From Beroe forskalii (taxonomy: Eukaryota > Ctenophora > Nuda > Beroida > Beroidae), in NCBI GenBank assembly GCA_011033025.1, contig WFMF01000608.1:1-64000 (forward strand): a stretch of 64,000 bases of DNA. Reading direction: 5' to 3'. Each line of letters opens with the position of its first letter. Position 1 is the first letter of the stretch. The notes beneath the pieces are model-generated. The model saw nothing but the letters and a program-made list of their open reading frames with translations, made no database searches and had not been told where the DNA came from. Below, piece after piece: positions 1-12,400 of this stretch. The translations under genes and the position numbers were made by a program.

Positions 1-282
1 TATATAATATAGATGAATGGTAGGTATATTATTAAGTTATTCAGGTGTTGTCTGACTTAGCCTGTACTTGTCTTGCTTTTTCTCTTAACAATTTCATTAC
101 AAACCGTAATATTTAGAAAGTTATAACAATAGACCGCTAGCCACTTCATAATATGTCTTAAGTTCAATCTGACACGTCTTCTGTATTCTGATGTACTTCG
201 ACAGTGAAACCATGCAAGAGCTGTAAGTTTTATATGATAAGTCCAAACATCAGCTTTGTCACTTGAAACGACGGTGACACCG

Positions 283-712
283 GTTTCTGTAAGCCTTCTG
301 ACATCAGTTGACTTGTAAGTCTTCTGACACCAGTTTACTTGCAAGTCCTCTGACACCAGTTTAGTTGCAAGTCTTCTGACACCAGTTGACTTGTGAGTCT
401 TCTGACACCAGTTGAATTGCAAGTCTTCTGACACCAGTTCACTTATAAGCCTTTTGACACCAGTTCACTCGAAATTCTTCTGACACCAGTTCACTCGTAA
501 TTCTTCTGACACCAGTTCACTTATAAGCCTTTTGACACCAGTTCACTTGTAAGCCTTTTGACACCAGTTCACTCGTAATTCTTCTGACATCAGTTCACTT
601 GCAAGCCTTTTGACACCAGTTCAATCGTAATTCTTGTGACACCAATTGACTTGCAAGCCTTCTGACACCAGTTGACTTGCAAGTCTTATGACACCGGTTT
701 ACTCAGTACTCC
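283..712. repeat. 26-bp minisatellite, about 16 copies
   Basis: Tandem array with a 26-bp period; units start at about 295, 321, 347, 373 and 399. Each unit has a core like CTTCTGACACCAGTTGACTT followed by GYAAGT. Copies differ at a few bases (TTCTGACATC, CCTCTGACAC, CTTTTGACAC), so the array is not recent. 26 is not a multiple of 3, so three units (78 bp) give a 26-residue periodic reading frame on the minus strand; that frame is a by-product of the repeat and not a gene. Confidence 0.9.
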
Positions 713-1287
713 AAATTTTGAATCAAATTCAACTTCACTTTGAAATCAGACTTAATCAATCTACAGCCGTGCACTGATAAGCTGATAACATAACGCTGAC
801 ACCAGTGCACTATTAACTGATACCACATTTAAAAGATTTTCGGGATCTTTTGTCTACTATATCATTGTATTTTACCATCTCCTATTTTTACTCAAACACC
901 TGATTTAGTGATTTATAAATAACCCTGTTCAGATAACTTCAGCGCATTATAATATATATGTGTTAGTGTGCGAGAGTGTGTGCTCTAGTCATTGTCTTAA
1001 TTTTCCATGTGGTCAAACTTGTTCTCATATATTGTGTGGTTTTATTATAGGCGCATGGTACACAGCTTGAGGAGCGTTCTTTAGATTGTAATATTCTTGT
1101 GTTTTGCCCAGATGCAACTTGTTCATGATATATCGTTTGTTATCTGCAATCTCACGTCAGCTGTAAGTATTTATGGTGTTTTGCAGGTAAATTCTGCATT
1201 CATGATGATTTGAGTTAAACTATAGCGACTATGGCTGTTGATATTTTAAAGTTTCATGACTGCATGGACATTAAACAGTTAAGTGTT
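713..1287. other. Non-coding stretch, no supported gene
   Basis: AT-rich sequence between the minisatellite and the first foldback element. The only coding-like signal is a 51-nt open block at 1111-1161 on the plus strand, with ttttgcccag before it and GTAAGT after it (MQLVHDISFVICNLTSA, with one N-glycosylation sequon). I cannot connect it to any gene and do not call it. Confidence 0.5.
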
Positions 1288-1437
1288 ACACGGGCAGTTT
1301 AAACTGCAGTGTGCGCACCTTGAGTTTGCGCAGCTTTAGTTTGCGCGCCGTATAGACACATAAAAAACATGTCTGTAAGGCACGCAAACTTACGCCGCGC
1401 ACACAAAAGACGAACAAACTGCAGTTCGAACTGTCAC
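1288..1437. mobile_element. Foldback MITE, family A, copy 1
   Basis: A roughly 150-bp near-palindrome. The left end reads GGGCAGTTTAAACTGCAGTG and the right end CTGCAGTTCGAACTGTCACC. The interior has inverted GC-rich arms (TTTGCGCGCCGTATAGACA against TGTCTGTAAGGCACGC). Other copies lie near 8561, 8864 and 39490, and a half copy near 5785. No coding capacity, so non-autonomous. Confidence 0.8.
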
Positions 1438-1838
1438 CGTTTATCAGCTGGTTTAATCTTCCTATATGCTAAAACTCAAGCTTTAGAACCACAAAACTCG
1501 CCCCCTTGACGTTTATAACGAGTGGGAGCACATCAGAGATGCTTCACAACTGACACAATCTGTGTGTGATGTCAGAGAAAACCCACGAATTGTTAATGGG
1601 GAGACTGTCTGACACCCTCGAAGTCAAAGAACAGGGCGGTATTTTCCTGTCAAGACAACCGACAATACAAGGCTATATAGCTCCGATATAAATCACAACT
1701 TCTTGTCAATAATATTGCAAGGTCAGCAGTTAAAATGCACTTGCAGGGCGTTTAGTGCTTACGTTTACTGCTTTACGAGCATTGTAGGCAGAAAAGTGCC
1801 CACGCAATGCATGCGTCAAGATGTGCAGTGTGCATTCA

Positions 1839-3071
1839 TTAAGGGGGGGTTCAAGCCAAATTTTTGGGAAAACACGTTTCTGAGATAACGGTTGACCCAA
1901 AACGTGGCCCCGTGGGCTTTTGGGCTTTAGTACTCCCAGACCCACTGCCCGCTGCTGTGGTTTCCAATATGAGACTTAAAATGGGGCATATTTTTTCAAA
2001 AGCAACGGTATCTGAGGTGTGCAATCGATAGATAATGGTCCCCTGGTTACCATAAAAATTTGAAGTCGATATCTCAAAAATGGCTGATTTGGCGGCCGTA
2101 TGCCCATATATGGGCATACAGTCGCGCGCGCAAACTTGGGCAAATATCAATATTTTTGATGAAACAACATTCGATAAGTAGCGTTGAATTATGTATTCTC
2201 TGTTTGTGATTGTTGCTAAAATGGCGATTTGAGGTCCAAAAACCTCTAAAAAACCACAAAATCATTTTCTCAGTTCGCGTTTTTTCAGTGCACTTTACTC
2301 GTATTTTGCATAATTCTTTTTACGTGAAACTAGACTAAATTCCTCAGAAACAAATAGAGCCGGATTTTGATTTAGGCCTCCAAAATTTTTGGCGCCAAAG
2401 TGCCAATTTTTGGCAAAATTTGGCGCTTTCGGCGCCAAAAATTTTGGGGCCTAAATCAAAAATCCTATTTGTTTCTGAGGAATTTAGTCTAGTTTCACGT
2501 AAAAAAGAATTATGCAAAAATATCAATCGTAGCCGAAGTTATAAGCGTTTGAGTAAAGTGCACTTTGAAAAACGCGAACTGAGAAAAAATGGCGATTTTG
2601 TGATTTTTAGAGGTTTTTGGACCCCAAATCGCCATTTTAGCAGCAATCAAGCCCAAACTTGTGCAGAATACATAATTCAACGCTACTTATCGAATAAAGT
2701 TGGCTTCATTCAAAAATATTGATATTTGCCTGTTATAAGTAAAATTGGTTTGCATGACACCTGTATGCCCATATATGGGCATAAGTTTTTCGGCCATAAC
2801 TCAGCCATTTTTGAGATATCGACTTCAAATTTTTTTATGGTAACTCAGGGGACCATTATCTATCGATTGCACACCTCAGATCCCGCCCAAGTCGCTTTTG
2901 AAAAAATATGCCCATTTTGTGCCCATATTTGGGCATGGCGCCACAGCGGCGCCAGTGGGTCTGGGAGTACCAAAGCTGGCAAAAAAGTTGGCCCACGGGG
3001 TATACCTTTTGGGTCAACCGTTATCTCAGAAACGTGTTTTCCCAAAAATTTGGCTTGAACCCCCCCCTTAA
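1839..3071. mobile_element. 1.2-kb foldback element flanked by TTAA
   Basis: Two long inverted arms of roughly 600 bp. The left arm begins TTAAGGGGGGGTTCAAGCC at 1839 and the right arm ends GGCTTGAACCCCCCCCTTAA at 3071. Matching blocks include AACACGTTTCTGAGATAACG, the CCCATATATGGGCATA block near 2104 and 2767, and GAGGAATTTAGTCTAGTTTC near 2478. The centre (about 2390-2450) is a GGCGCCAAA palindrome. TTAA at both ends resembles a piggyBac-type target duplication, but the G-run termini are not the usual piggyBac end, so the superfamily is open. Open frames inside are mirror images of each other and not genes. Confidence 0.85.
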
Positions 3072-5015
3072 TTAATTGCATTCTGAAAACCGGTAAACCA
3101 GTCATTGAATTATTTGAGTTCTTGATCATGAAGAATTATTCGTGAATGTATCAACCCCATTTCCTCACCAGATAAAATTGATGGATTTAAAACAGCTCTT
3201 GGGCAGTGAATAAATAGCGGGTTTTTAATCAAGGCAGTGATCTAATTCCTCTAATAACCAGTACTATTTTCTAGATGATGGAATGAGAGCTGGTAGTTAG
3301 AAGCATGACAAGCTCAGTCAGATATACGTCATGAGTTCAGATGTCCTACAGTTCCCATGTGCTCCTTGCCAAACCGTGAGTAATTAAGTAATCAATTACA
3401 CAATCAAACAGGAATTGTAGGGGCATTAAACATGAGTTAAGTAATTAATTACACAATTAAACAGGAATTATAGAGGTATAAAGCAGGAGTTATTATGGCT
3501 TTGAGATGACATTTAAATGACATATGAAATGGCGGAGTATTCTTAAGCTTTTCTTTTGTGGTTAATAGATATGATTCCAATTTGACTGCCCATTCCAAGC
3601 ACTGTAGGTACCTACCTGTGCCTAGGCCTTTTAAATGTAGACACTACAAAATTTATCCTAGATTCACAGTGTTTAAACAGGCAAAATTATATTAGCCTCT
3701 TCCTTACCACCTAAACTGTTCCTGCAGAGTCTACTTCATAGATTTAAATGAAATTATTGCGAAAAATAAGCTCTATTTTGTATTAAGGAAGCGAGCATTT
3801 GTCTTAGAAAGCATTTACTTATTTCAGCATTTATTTGTTGAGTTGTCGTACTAAATACTACCTACCATAGCCCATCCAGACTATTTAAGCAGCTGTTGCA
3901 CCCTAATTGAATGTAGGAATATTAATAAGAAGGCAGTTAGAACCGCAGCTGTTACAGTGTATAAAGTTAGTGTACAGTGGTTCACTGGATTACATGGAAA
4001 GTAGGAGGGTGTATTGTAAGTAACGGGAACAAAAGCTCTCTACTTCTCTACATTGTGTATTGTAAAGTCGTAAAGTCACATGTGTGTTACGTGGGAACAA
4101 AGCAACGGACAACAACTGTGAAGTTTATATGTTTATATGGATAGAGTAGCTTAGGGGTCTGATGAGTCAAAGTGAGACGAGAAAAGGCCAACCTCGAAAA
4201 GCTAAATCATAACTCCTGATTTCAAAATGGCAAAACTATTGAGAATGGGAAATTGGCAAACCAGCAGCTTGAATTAAATGAATCACAGAAAAACTCTAGA
4301 ATTTGGAAACTGGAATCTTAGAATCTAACAGAAATCTACGAAAGGTCAGAAATCTACGAAAGGTCAAAACATGAGGCCGGAAAAGTAAATGCCGTATGGA
4401 TTATGATTTCAGGAATAGAAGAACTATCTATGGACTGAAATTTAAAATTGACCAAAATCCGAAATCTACCTAAGTTCGAAATGGCCTGAAGCTTAGATAC
4501 ATTCAACCATACCTACAACATTACGCAAGATCAAATTCCGCCGACGTACAACAGCAAAGAAATGGTAAAACAGGGAAGTGAAGTGATCGATGTGTACACG
4601 CGAACGAAGGACCTCAGCGCGCTACGATTGGCTATCTCAAACATGTGACACTAACGGGAGCCTCTGATTGGACGCGCGCGCTCACACAAAACCTAGCGCT
4701 GTGTATTGAGTCCTGTGGCAAAGTGCCAATGTACAGTGTATTGCGTGTATGGATGTTACCAAAAGATAGCGTGTGGAATACAATCGAATCGAGTGTACTC
4801 AACACGATGTACCTATTCTATTCCCTGCGATTTGATGTAAATATCTATTCCTGTGTAGGGACCTATACGGGTAGGTGAGTAAATCAAAATGTAGCTAGGA
4901 ATTGATTATTGAATGAATGTAGCTACCTAAGCGCTAAGCGCTTCCTCTAGAGCCCCTTAAGCGGTTCCTCCAAGTACCTTAATGCACCTGCCTACCTGAA
5001 CCATAACATCAACAG
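3072..5015. other. Intergenic or intronic stretch
   Basis: AT-rich, with no recognisable protein. A short open block ATGAGTTCAGATGTCC... at 3331-3375 ends at a GTGAGT donor in phase 0 and encodes MSSDVLQFPCAPCQT. It could be a 5' exon for the small Cys-rich gene at 5016-5696, as its C-x-x-C pair echoes the Cys-rich end there. The 77-codon frame at 4645-4878 looks incidental. Confidence 0.4.
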
Positions 5016-5696
5016 GGGCAAGATATCAACAGCACCAAAGACGATAATTCAAACCCTAGTTCAGATGAAACTGCAGATAGTTCAGAGAATGATCAGGTAA
5101 GTTAGAATTTGATCAGATCAATATTTTCGGAATAATTTCAACTTTTCCTCTGACTAGGTACCTATGTACTTAGCACATTGATTCTTGAATCATGGTTTCA
5201 GTCATAGTTTAAAGCTAAAACGGATAACGCTTACAGTTACAAACTCTACCAACATTTGCAGGTAGATCAAAAGCAAGAGGTTGAGATGGGATTCCGTCCT
5301 GATGATTTCGATTTTGAGGTCAGTATTTCATTTTCAGTCTTCAGTAGTCACTACTTCAGCTCATTAAACTCAATTCTCTGTTGGTAGAAAGGTCCTACTT
5401 TTTCTCAATCCAAAGTATGGTGTACCTATCATATTATTATATTTATAACGTGCCAAAATTTTTCAATCGGAACTTGAAACTATCAGTAAAACTATCAGAG
5501 GCGCGTATTTATCAATATCAGTCTAACACGAAAATCTGTCAACGACAGACAAATTTGAAATTAATTTTCACACCACAGCTTCTATCGCAATGAGACTTGT
5601 ATTCCCCATCAGGTGGACCCTCAGACGTGCTGGCCGTGTGTCGGGTGTCAGGACGACGGAGTCCCCAAAACAATGCGGTGGTGCAGTGTCATGTGA
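5016..5696 (+). CDS. Small acidic, Cys-rich-tailed protein (3' exons; unrecognised)
   Basis: Three phase-0 exons with canonical borders: 5016-5096 (81 nt, acceptor aacatcaacag, donor GTAAGT), 5262-5318 (57 nt, acceptor aacatttgcag, donor GTCAGT) and 5613-5696 (84 nt, acceptor ccccatcag, stop TGA). They join without a frame break into about 73 residues. First comes an Asp/Asn/Ser/Glu-rich acidic stretch (start GQDINSTKDDNSNPSS), then VDQKQEVEMGFRPDDFDFE, then a Cys cluster C-x2-C-x2-C (VDPQTCWPCVGCQDDG) near the end. The 5' part is missing; an exon at 3331-3375 (phase 0, CAPC motif) is a candidate. The Cys pattern suggests a metal site or disulfides, but I do not recognise the family. All lengths being multiples of 3 supports a real gene; the function is unknown. 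Confidence 0.45.
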
Positions 5697-6506
5697 GGAC
5701 TGGCCTCACTGGGTCCCCTAACCTAAACCAGGACTCTGGTTTCAGGGGCTGCTCTAACCGCAGTTTGGGCTTCTTTTGTATGCACGGCGTAAGTAAAAGC
5801 TGCAAAAGACGCGCAAACTGCAGCTCGAACGGGAAGTGGAAGCCAAGATTCAAGTTCAACTTCAAGAATGGATGATACGCGCGCTCTCGGGAGAATAGCC
5901 TTAGAAATTTCCACACGACAGCCACTGCCAGTGCCACTGATTTAAAAAGTATTTCCATACGTTGTGCCGTGCGACTCTGAAATTTCAAAAGTATTCTCTT
6001 ATCTGATTCAGGTGATACTGAAAGACGGTTTTGTCATCATAAAAGTAAAATCAACCCGCGCTGCAATGATAATGGTATTGTAGGTTCGTCGGCGGAGGAA
6101 CGCATGGCCATTGCAGACACTTGGAAATGGAACATCAATAATGGTAGATGGCCTTTTTATCCATTATATTTGCATTTGATCATGATGCTTTCGGTCACTG
6201 ACCAAACGAAAATGGTTCTAAGTATGTCAGTTGAGATCAGTGCAGGCCAGTAACTATATAGTTATAGAACCGTTTAAACAATAATTATATTTATTGATCA
6301 TGATGATTTTTAAATTGTTCATTGAATTTGGCTATTCAATTGCTAAGTTCAACTTCAAGTAGAAAACAGTGAAAAAGTGTGTTTACGAACATATTTTAAT
6401 GAAAAACAAAGCACATAATGAAATAAGATTTTCTATAATGAATTTAATATAAGCGTTCACTGAAAGAAACAATAAATTTCCCTTAGAGTTAAACTATAGA
6501 CTACGG
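5697..6506. other. Non-coding stretch with a half MITE
   Basis: Contains a partial copy of the family A foldback element near 5785-5840 (GGCGTAAGT, then GCGCAAACTGCAGCTCGAAC). The open frames over 5597-5988 overlap the exon above or the MITE fragment and show no family resemblance. Confidence 0.5.
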
Positions 6507-6614
6507 CAAATTAGCTTACCCACAGAACTTGATGCTCGACCAATCAGCGAGCAGTATCGTACGAATTCTGCCCTCTGATTGGCCAAAACTCAAATCACTG
6601 TGGGTAAACTAAGA
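6507..6614. mobile_element. Foldback MITE, family B, copy 1
   Basis: A roughly 105-bp element with terminal inverted repeats: CTTACCCACAG at the left and CTGTGGGTAAACTAAG at the right. Inside, CCAATCAGCGAGCAGTATCG and TCTGATTGGCCAAAACTCAA also face each other. A related copy lies at about 52676-52775. Confidence 0.7.
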
Positions 6615-8560
6615 TGCCATATATTAGCAGCTTTTATACGAAGACGAAGCCTTTATTAATAAAGATCACCAAGGCTCGTATCAATGAAATTAGAATATCT
6701 GTCAGATTTTCATGCCTGTAGAATAAGAAAGCAATGACACGAAAATGACCGAAATTTCGAAATTGATGAAAGAAACATCTTTCGTTGGAAGTAACTTGAG
6801 TTTCATTCTCGAACATAGAAATGTTGCATTTCACTTTTCAGTGTTTTGATTCTACAAGGCATTGCAATCATGACAGACAAAATCAATGGAATTTTCTGCG
6901 AATTTGGATAAATAAAATGATTGTAACTGCTGATTGTATTCTATTATTATTCTTTCCTTTTGATTGAATTAGCGGAGAATATGATTTGACCAATAGTTTT
7001 AAATAAATATTTATAAACCCTCAAATAATAATATGTTTAAATAGAACGTTTCCTCTATTTCTATATGAGCAGAAATACTCCCAGTCGCCTAATTTTACTC
7101 ATAGATATATGCCCATTAACTCATCAGTACACTTGCTATTTTTCAGCACAAAGAGTCGTAAAAAAGCGCCCCATATATTTCAGCGAAATTATAATTTTTC
7201 AAAACAAAACAGAGAAGCTGTGAATTTAAAATTGAGACTCGTTGAACTTGAACTTTGCAGGAATGATACCGACTCTTTGTGACGGAATATTATAGAAAAT
7301 CTCGAAACTGATGTATTTTAAAAGTATATAGTCTGGATAATAATAATAATATTTAAACGAAAACTGATTTAGATTTATTTTCAAATTTCTCGTTTTTATG
7401 ACTAGTTGTAATTGTAAGTAAAGAAGTAAGTGCATGACTTAGAAATTTAAGTCAATGAGTTAACACACTGAAAATTAATTTGAAAATGTCAAATTTGAAC
7501 GAATGAAAAATTTTCGAAAATAATCTAAATCATTGATATGAGTTTACACACCTACTACATGATTTATAAAAGTACCCTTAAAAACAAGAGATCATTTACA
7601 TTATACACCATGGCTTTCACTTTCCTCAAGCAAAAGTCCGAAAAAAAACAAGGAAAAAAAAGAAACAACTAAAATATACTATACTAAAATGGTAAAAAGC
7701 TGGAATCAATACGATGATTAATTATTTTATATTCTTCTTTAGAACTCATTAATTATTATGCGTGGTTTAATATAATCAGAGAGAGGTGAGATGATTGGTG
7801 TTTCATGATATAGTGCGCCAGCGCCCTTTGCACATCAGCCCAACCAGTGCTTTTTACTGGTTTTTAAATTTTATGAATAAACTGCAATCTTCCAAAATTC
7901 TTAAACCCTGCAATTGAAGTGGAGAGGTGAGTAACACAAATTTTATTTTGATACCACTTGGAATAGATCCAAAATTTGGACAATGTGAGAAGAGCTTTTT
8001 TCGACTTGGAAATTCATTGAAACTAAGCAGGAACTTGAGATGTATCTGGGATGAAATTGAATTTCAAATGTCAGGTATTTTTATCTTTTTTTGATGAAAT
8101 CTGTCGTGTACGATGTCGATATTGGCAACTGGGCTGGGCTTGATGGAATCATTAGGATCAGCAAAAATCAAAATATTGCTTGGAGCACCCACAACTATCG
8201 TTGCGGTATAAAGCACTCCAGCAATTGATCTGTTTATTGAAATTTCGATTATCTGACATTTCACTATACACAAAAAGTTACAAATTTTGGCTCACATAAT
8301 ATAATATAGGTAGCCAAATGCCAATATAATATATTAACACTATATAGTCATACAAGAAAACAAAGTAACACAAAACTTAACATTATATATTATCACGGTG
8401 GCATATTCTTATTAAGCACAGTATTGTCCTATGAAATATATTTAGTGCTTTTTACCTAGACTTTATATTTACATACGCCAACTCCAGTATAAAGCTTCCA
8501 ACATAAGTTCCATATACGTAGAGTTTCAAACAAAAGAGAGGAGGAGGCAAAAACTTACAG
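6615..8560. other. AT-rich non-coding stretch
   Basis: No splice-bounded coding block or family match was seen on either strand. Part of it may be the 3' flank of the A1CF/RBM47-like gene, whose stop codon is at 9258, but no polyadenylation site can be assigned with confidence. Confidence 0.4.
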
Positions 8561-8687
8561 GGACAGTTCGAACTGCAGTTTTGCGCGCGGCGTAAGTTTG
8601 TGCGGCGTATAGACATGTCATTTATATGTCTTTACGCCGCGCAAACTTACGCTGCGCACACAAAACTGTAGTTCAAACTGCCACCGT
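8561..8687. mobile_element. Foldback MITE, family A, copy 2
   Basis: Begins GGACAGTTCGAACTGCAG and ends CTGTAGTTCAAACTGCCACC, with inverted GCGGCGTAAGTTTG and CAAACTTACGCTGCGC arms around a short centre (GACATGTCATTTATATGTC). It is the most symmetrical copy in the window. Confidence 0.85.
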
Positions 8688-8863
8688 TACATACCTCCCA
8701 TACTACCTCCTCAGTATAGTAATACATGTAAAATATATCGGTATTGTCACAGTACTGTACAGTACTGACACAATCACATACTGCTGTACAAAACGTAGGT
8801 GTCTGATAAAAGAGAGTCTGTTCACTCTTGAATAATAATATACGGATATGACCGTAATATAAC

Positions 8864-8973
8864 AGTGGCAGTTCGAACTGCAGTTTTGTGTGCGCGGCGT
8901 TAGTTTGCGCGGCGCACAGACATGTTATTCATATGTCTTTAGCGCACACAAAAGTGGAGTTCGAACTGTCACA
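8864..8973. mobile_element. Foldback MITE, family A, copy 3
   Basis: Begins GTGGCAGTTCGAACTGCAG and ends GTGGAGTTCGAACTGTCACA. The right arm lacks part of the GC-rich block present in copy 2, so this copy is slightly shorter. It lies under 200 bp from copy 2. Confidence 0.8.
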
Positions 8974-9257
8974 GTAATCACACAGCAGCTCGATAAGGAG
9001 TCCCAACTGCCACCATCATCACTCATCACCCTCACAAATGCTGTGAGACACAAGTTGTGTAAAGAGTCCCCTGCACTGCCCTCATCACCCTCGTCCCTCA
9101 CAAATGCTGTGAGATACGTCCCACAACTTGTCACATATGTATGTTGTGGTATTGCATGAGTCCACTATATATCCACTGAGTATAGTGAGTATATATACCG
9201 GCTAATTTAGTGGCTGCAGATAGCCACCACCCTGTTGATATACCAGCTAAAGTGGCA

Positions 9258-9469
9258 CTACTGGAACTGCTGGAGTTGGTGAGGCTGCAGCCCGTACGCC
9301 GCTGCGGCGGTGGCGGCGTAGGCAGAAGCCACGGGGTCTATAGCGGTGGCTTGTTGGAAGAGAGCCGCCTGGTTTATGTCAGGGTAGGTGGCAAACATCT
9401 GCACCATCCCTGGCTGGCCAGCTGCTGCAGCCGCAGTGGTGGGTTGGGGGGTTGTCATCAGCAATGAGC
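9258..9469 (-). CDS. A1CF/RBM47: C-terminal Ala/Gln-rich exon and stop
   Basis: Acceptor ccccatttcag; 2 + 210 nt ending TAG at 9258. It encodes [38 protein letters not shown] and a Gln/Ala/Tyr tail ending [10 protein letters not shown]. This low-complexity tail parallels the Ala-rich C-terminus of A1CF but is not alignable in detail. Confidence 0.88.
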
Positions 9470-12400
9470 CTGAAATGGGGAGGTGATGAGAGGGGAGGTG
9501 ATGGGATCAAATGTACTTGTTAGAGATACGCCCCCTTGTTAGGGGCTGTTATTATTACTGTTATGTGGGGTTTCTATTTGATTCCGGTGGAATAATCAGT
9601 GGTTCCCAGCTTTTTCAAGGATAAGAAAATTCGATGATGATGTCCCAACATTAGATTTTAGCTAGATTCCAACCTTATATCCCGATTTTGCATACAATTT
9701 GATTTTTCCTAAAATCATGGCTCAATAACACGGCTGTATATAACCGAGTTGTGTCTTATCTCTTGGAGTTTATTAGTTTTAAGAATCAAATTTCTCAAGA
9801 AATCAAGAGCACCAACAGGACTAGAGAGGCTGTGGGGTTTAATGAAGGAACTCCTCCAGTTCTCCACACCACTTCATTGGTGCCAGGAATAAGTCACACA
9901 TTTGCGATTTGAGATGTAATCAGTTCACCATTCTCAGCTATGATAATAACGTCACACTCTCAGTCACTACTCGTGAGTGTGTTCCAGGAGTGATAATCAA
10001 GTTATTTGAGTAGGGCTTCAAATGTATAAACCCGGTCACAAGTGTCAAATTAAGATAAGATAAGGGAAACTGAGCTGGAAGACAGGATAGATAAGCCGGA
10101 TTTACCGTTCTGAAAACGGGAATAATAATATCAGATAACAGGGCAAGCAATGGAAGCAATGTAATTTAAAGAGACCCAAGATATACTGCATATAAGTCTC
10201 AAATTGAGACCCTATTATTATTAAGTTATTGACAAGATTGGCTTTAAGCGGTCATGAGGCGGTGACGCTTCTGGCACTGGCCACTGACTACTCCTTCTTC
10301 AAAATGTCATAAAAGTTATAAATCACATGACTTGTTCTTCGATGGAGAATCCATCAAATCTAATAAACATAATTGATCTCACGTTTTACACATGAACTAT
10401 TGATGAACTATTGATCAATTAGCACAGAAGATATTGTTACAATCTAGCCCACCAAGAAGGGTAGTACCTCAGAAGAAGACCTCCAATTAATTAGAATTTA
10501 ATCTCGAGAGTATTTATAGTTCAGAGGTGCGCTATCTGTTTGAGTATTTGTTAAATTCACAAGGCTGGAAGCTGTTGGTGCTAAGGTAGCTGTGGTGGTG
10601 GGGCTATTGTATTTGGTAAAAAACGAGTCTTTTAAGTCGCACTAACTTCTTAACTTGCGTTTGGGCCTGGTGGGGTCTAAAACCTTCAGAAATGGCGTGA
10701 TTTATGATCCATGCAGTTAATGATCTTGATATTTGTATGCTATGGCTACCATTATCTCGCCTAAATAAATCCGTTTTATTGGTATTTTATGGGAGTCTGA
10801 ATATGTGGAATATTGGTACGTGGCAGTTGTTGGTAGAAAACACTGATTGCCTTAATGCCTTCACCACACCACTATTCTCAAACTAAAAGGAATAATGGTT
10901 TTGCGAAAGCCTACTAATATAATCATTAAAATCAAGGACTTTGCGAAGCCGTTTAGGATTAAGCACACGGTGTGTACCTTTGGGCGAAATAGTCATTATA
11001 ATGAAAATTCGAAAATTTCAACTATCGCTCAAAAGTCTTCTTAAATCGCTAATGTAGTCAAAGATCTTAGCAATGTTCGTCTTTAAGTTTTCTAATCATT
11101 ATTAAGCATCTCTCGATAAATTGCGATAGTTATTTGTTATCTCAGTCCGTTAAATAAGTTGACTGTATCTCCCAATGGGGTGTGGTACATTTTCGCTTTC
11201 AGAATAATAAACTGGACTTTTTATATGTTTGAAATTTGCATACCTAACTATCCTATCGCATAAATAACTGCGCCATTTATGCTTTTTTATGCTTGACAGC
11301 ACAGTTTATTGTCGTTTATCTTATGACAGATTATATGCGAATATTGCAGGTCCATCGAATCTCGATTTAGTGCTAAAAAATTATAAATTTCTCTATGAAC
11401 TGCTTATTTTGCATACATTCTGTACAAGAGGGACGGCGCATCTGAAATATGCAACTTTCATATCACTAGATCAATAAATAAAGGTTAACACAATCCTCCA
11501 AAAGATTCATTTCCTAGAAGGTTTATTTGCTAAAAAGGTTCATTTCCTAGTCAATCAGACTTTGAAGATCACTATCATGGATGATTTGATTATGGTAGGT
11601 TAATCAAGATTGGATTTGATGCAAAATTAATTGCAAGGATTTAGAATTATTTTCTAGATGATGACATACTGACATTTATAACCAGATCAATTAACTGTAT
11701 CATAAACTCTGCGAAAGATAATTGCCATTTAAAAGTCTTCAGCTAGGGATTATTGGATTAATAGCCTCAGCTAATCAGTAGTGAATTCAATAGAAACCAA
11801 TCAACGGGATATACCACTATATGGACAATTTGTGTAGATAGAAGTGGTAATAATTTTAAACAAAAATAGAAATAGGATTATTGTGTTTGAAGGTACATTA
11901 GTTCAACACATAGGACATATTGCTGATTGTATAGGATTATAGTACGATTATTTCGATAATTATTTCGTCGAGAAAATTGTTTGGTAATACCTACGGGGCA
12001 CATATTTTCAGCAAAACCAAATTTATTGAGTCGGTTTTCTATTTCTGTTGTGTCTGAAATTGGCTCATTGAATAAAGTGTGACTAAAGCCTGAAACCTAA
12101 TTAAAGAAATAACAAGTGGCACCTGTGAAATATAGAGAAAAAGAGTATGAACGTCATGCTAAATTAAAATCATGGGGGCCGCGTAAGATTCGCGCGCGGC
12201 TCAAATAAGCAATGGAGAATTGAGATGATGACACCATCGTCATAGCTTAAAAGATCCATTTGATGATGTCTACAACTAAACGGGGGATGGATCTACAAGA
12301 GATCCAAACATCATTTGATGATGTCACCCACTTAAAATATGTAAATAATTGCTCACCGTCCAGGTTACAGTTCATCTGTTGGAGAGTGTACTCTGCGGCG

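Noticed and set aside
57..434. 125-codon minus-strand frame with repeats
   Set aside because: It is read out of the 26-bp minisatellite; three units give a 26-residue period, and there are no features of a real protein.
1730..3129. Several 60-110-codon frames on both strands
   Set aside because: They lie in the two arms of the foldback element and mirror one another; none resembles a transposase.
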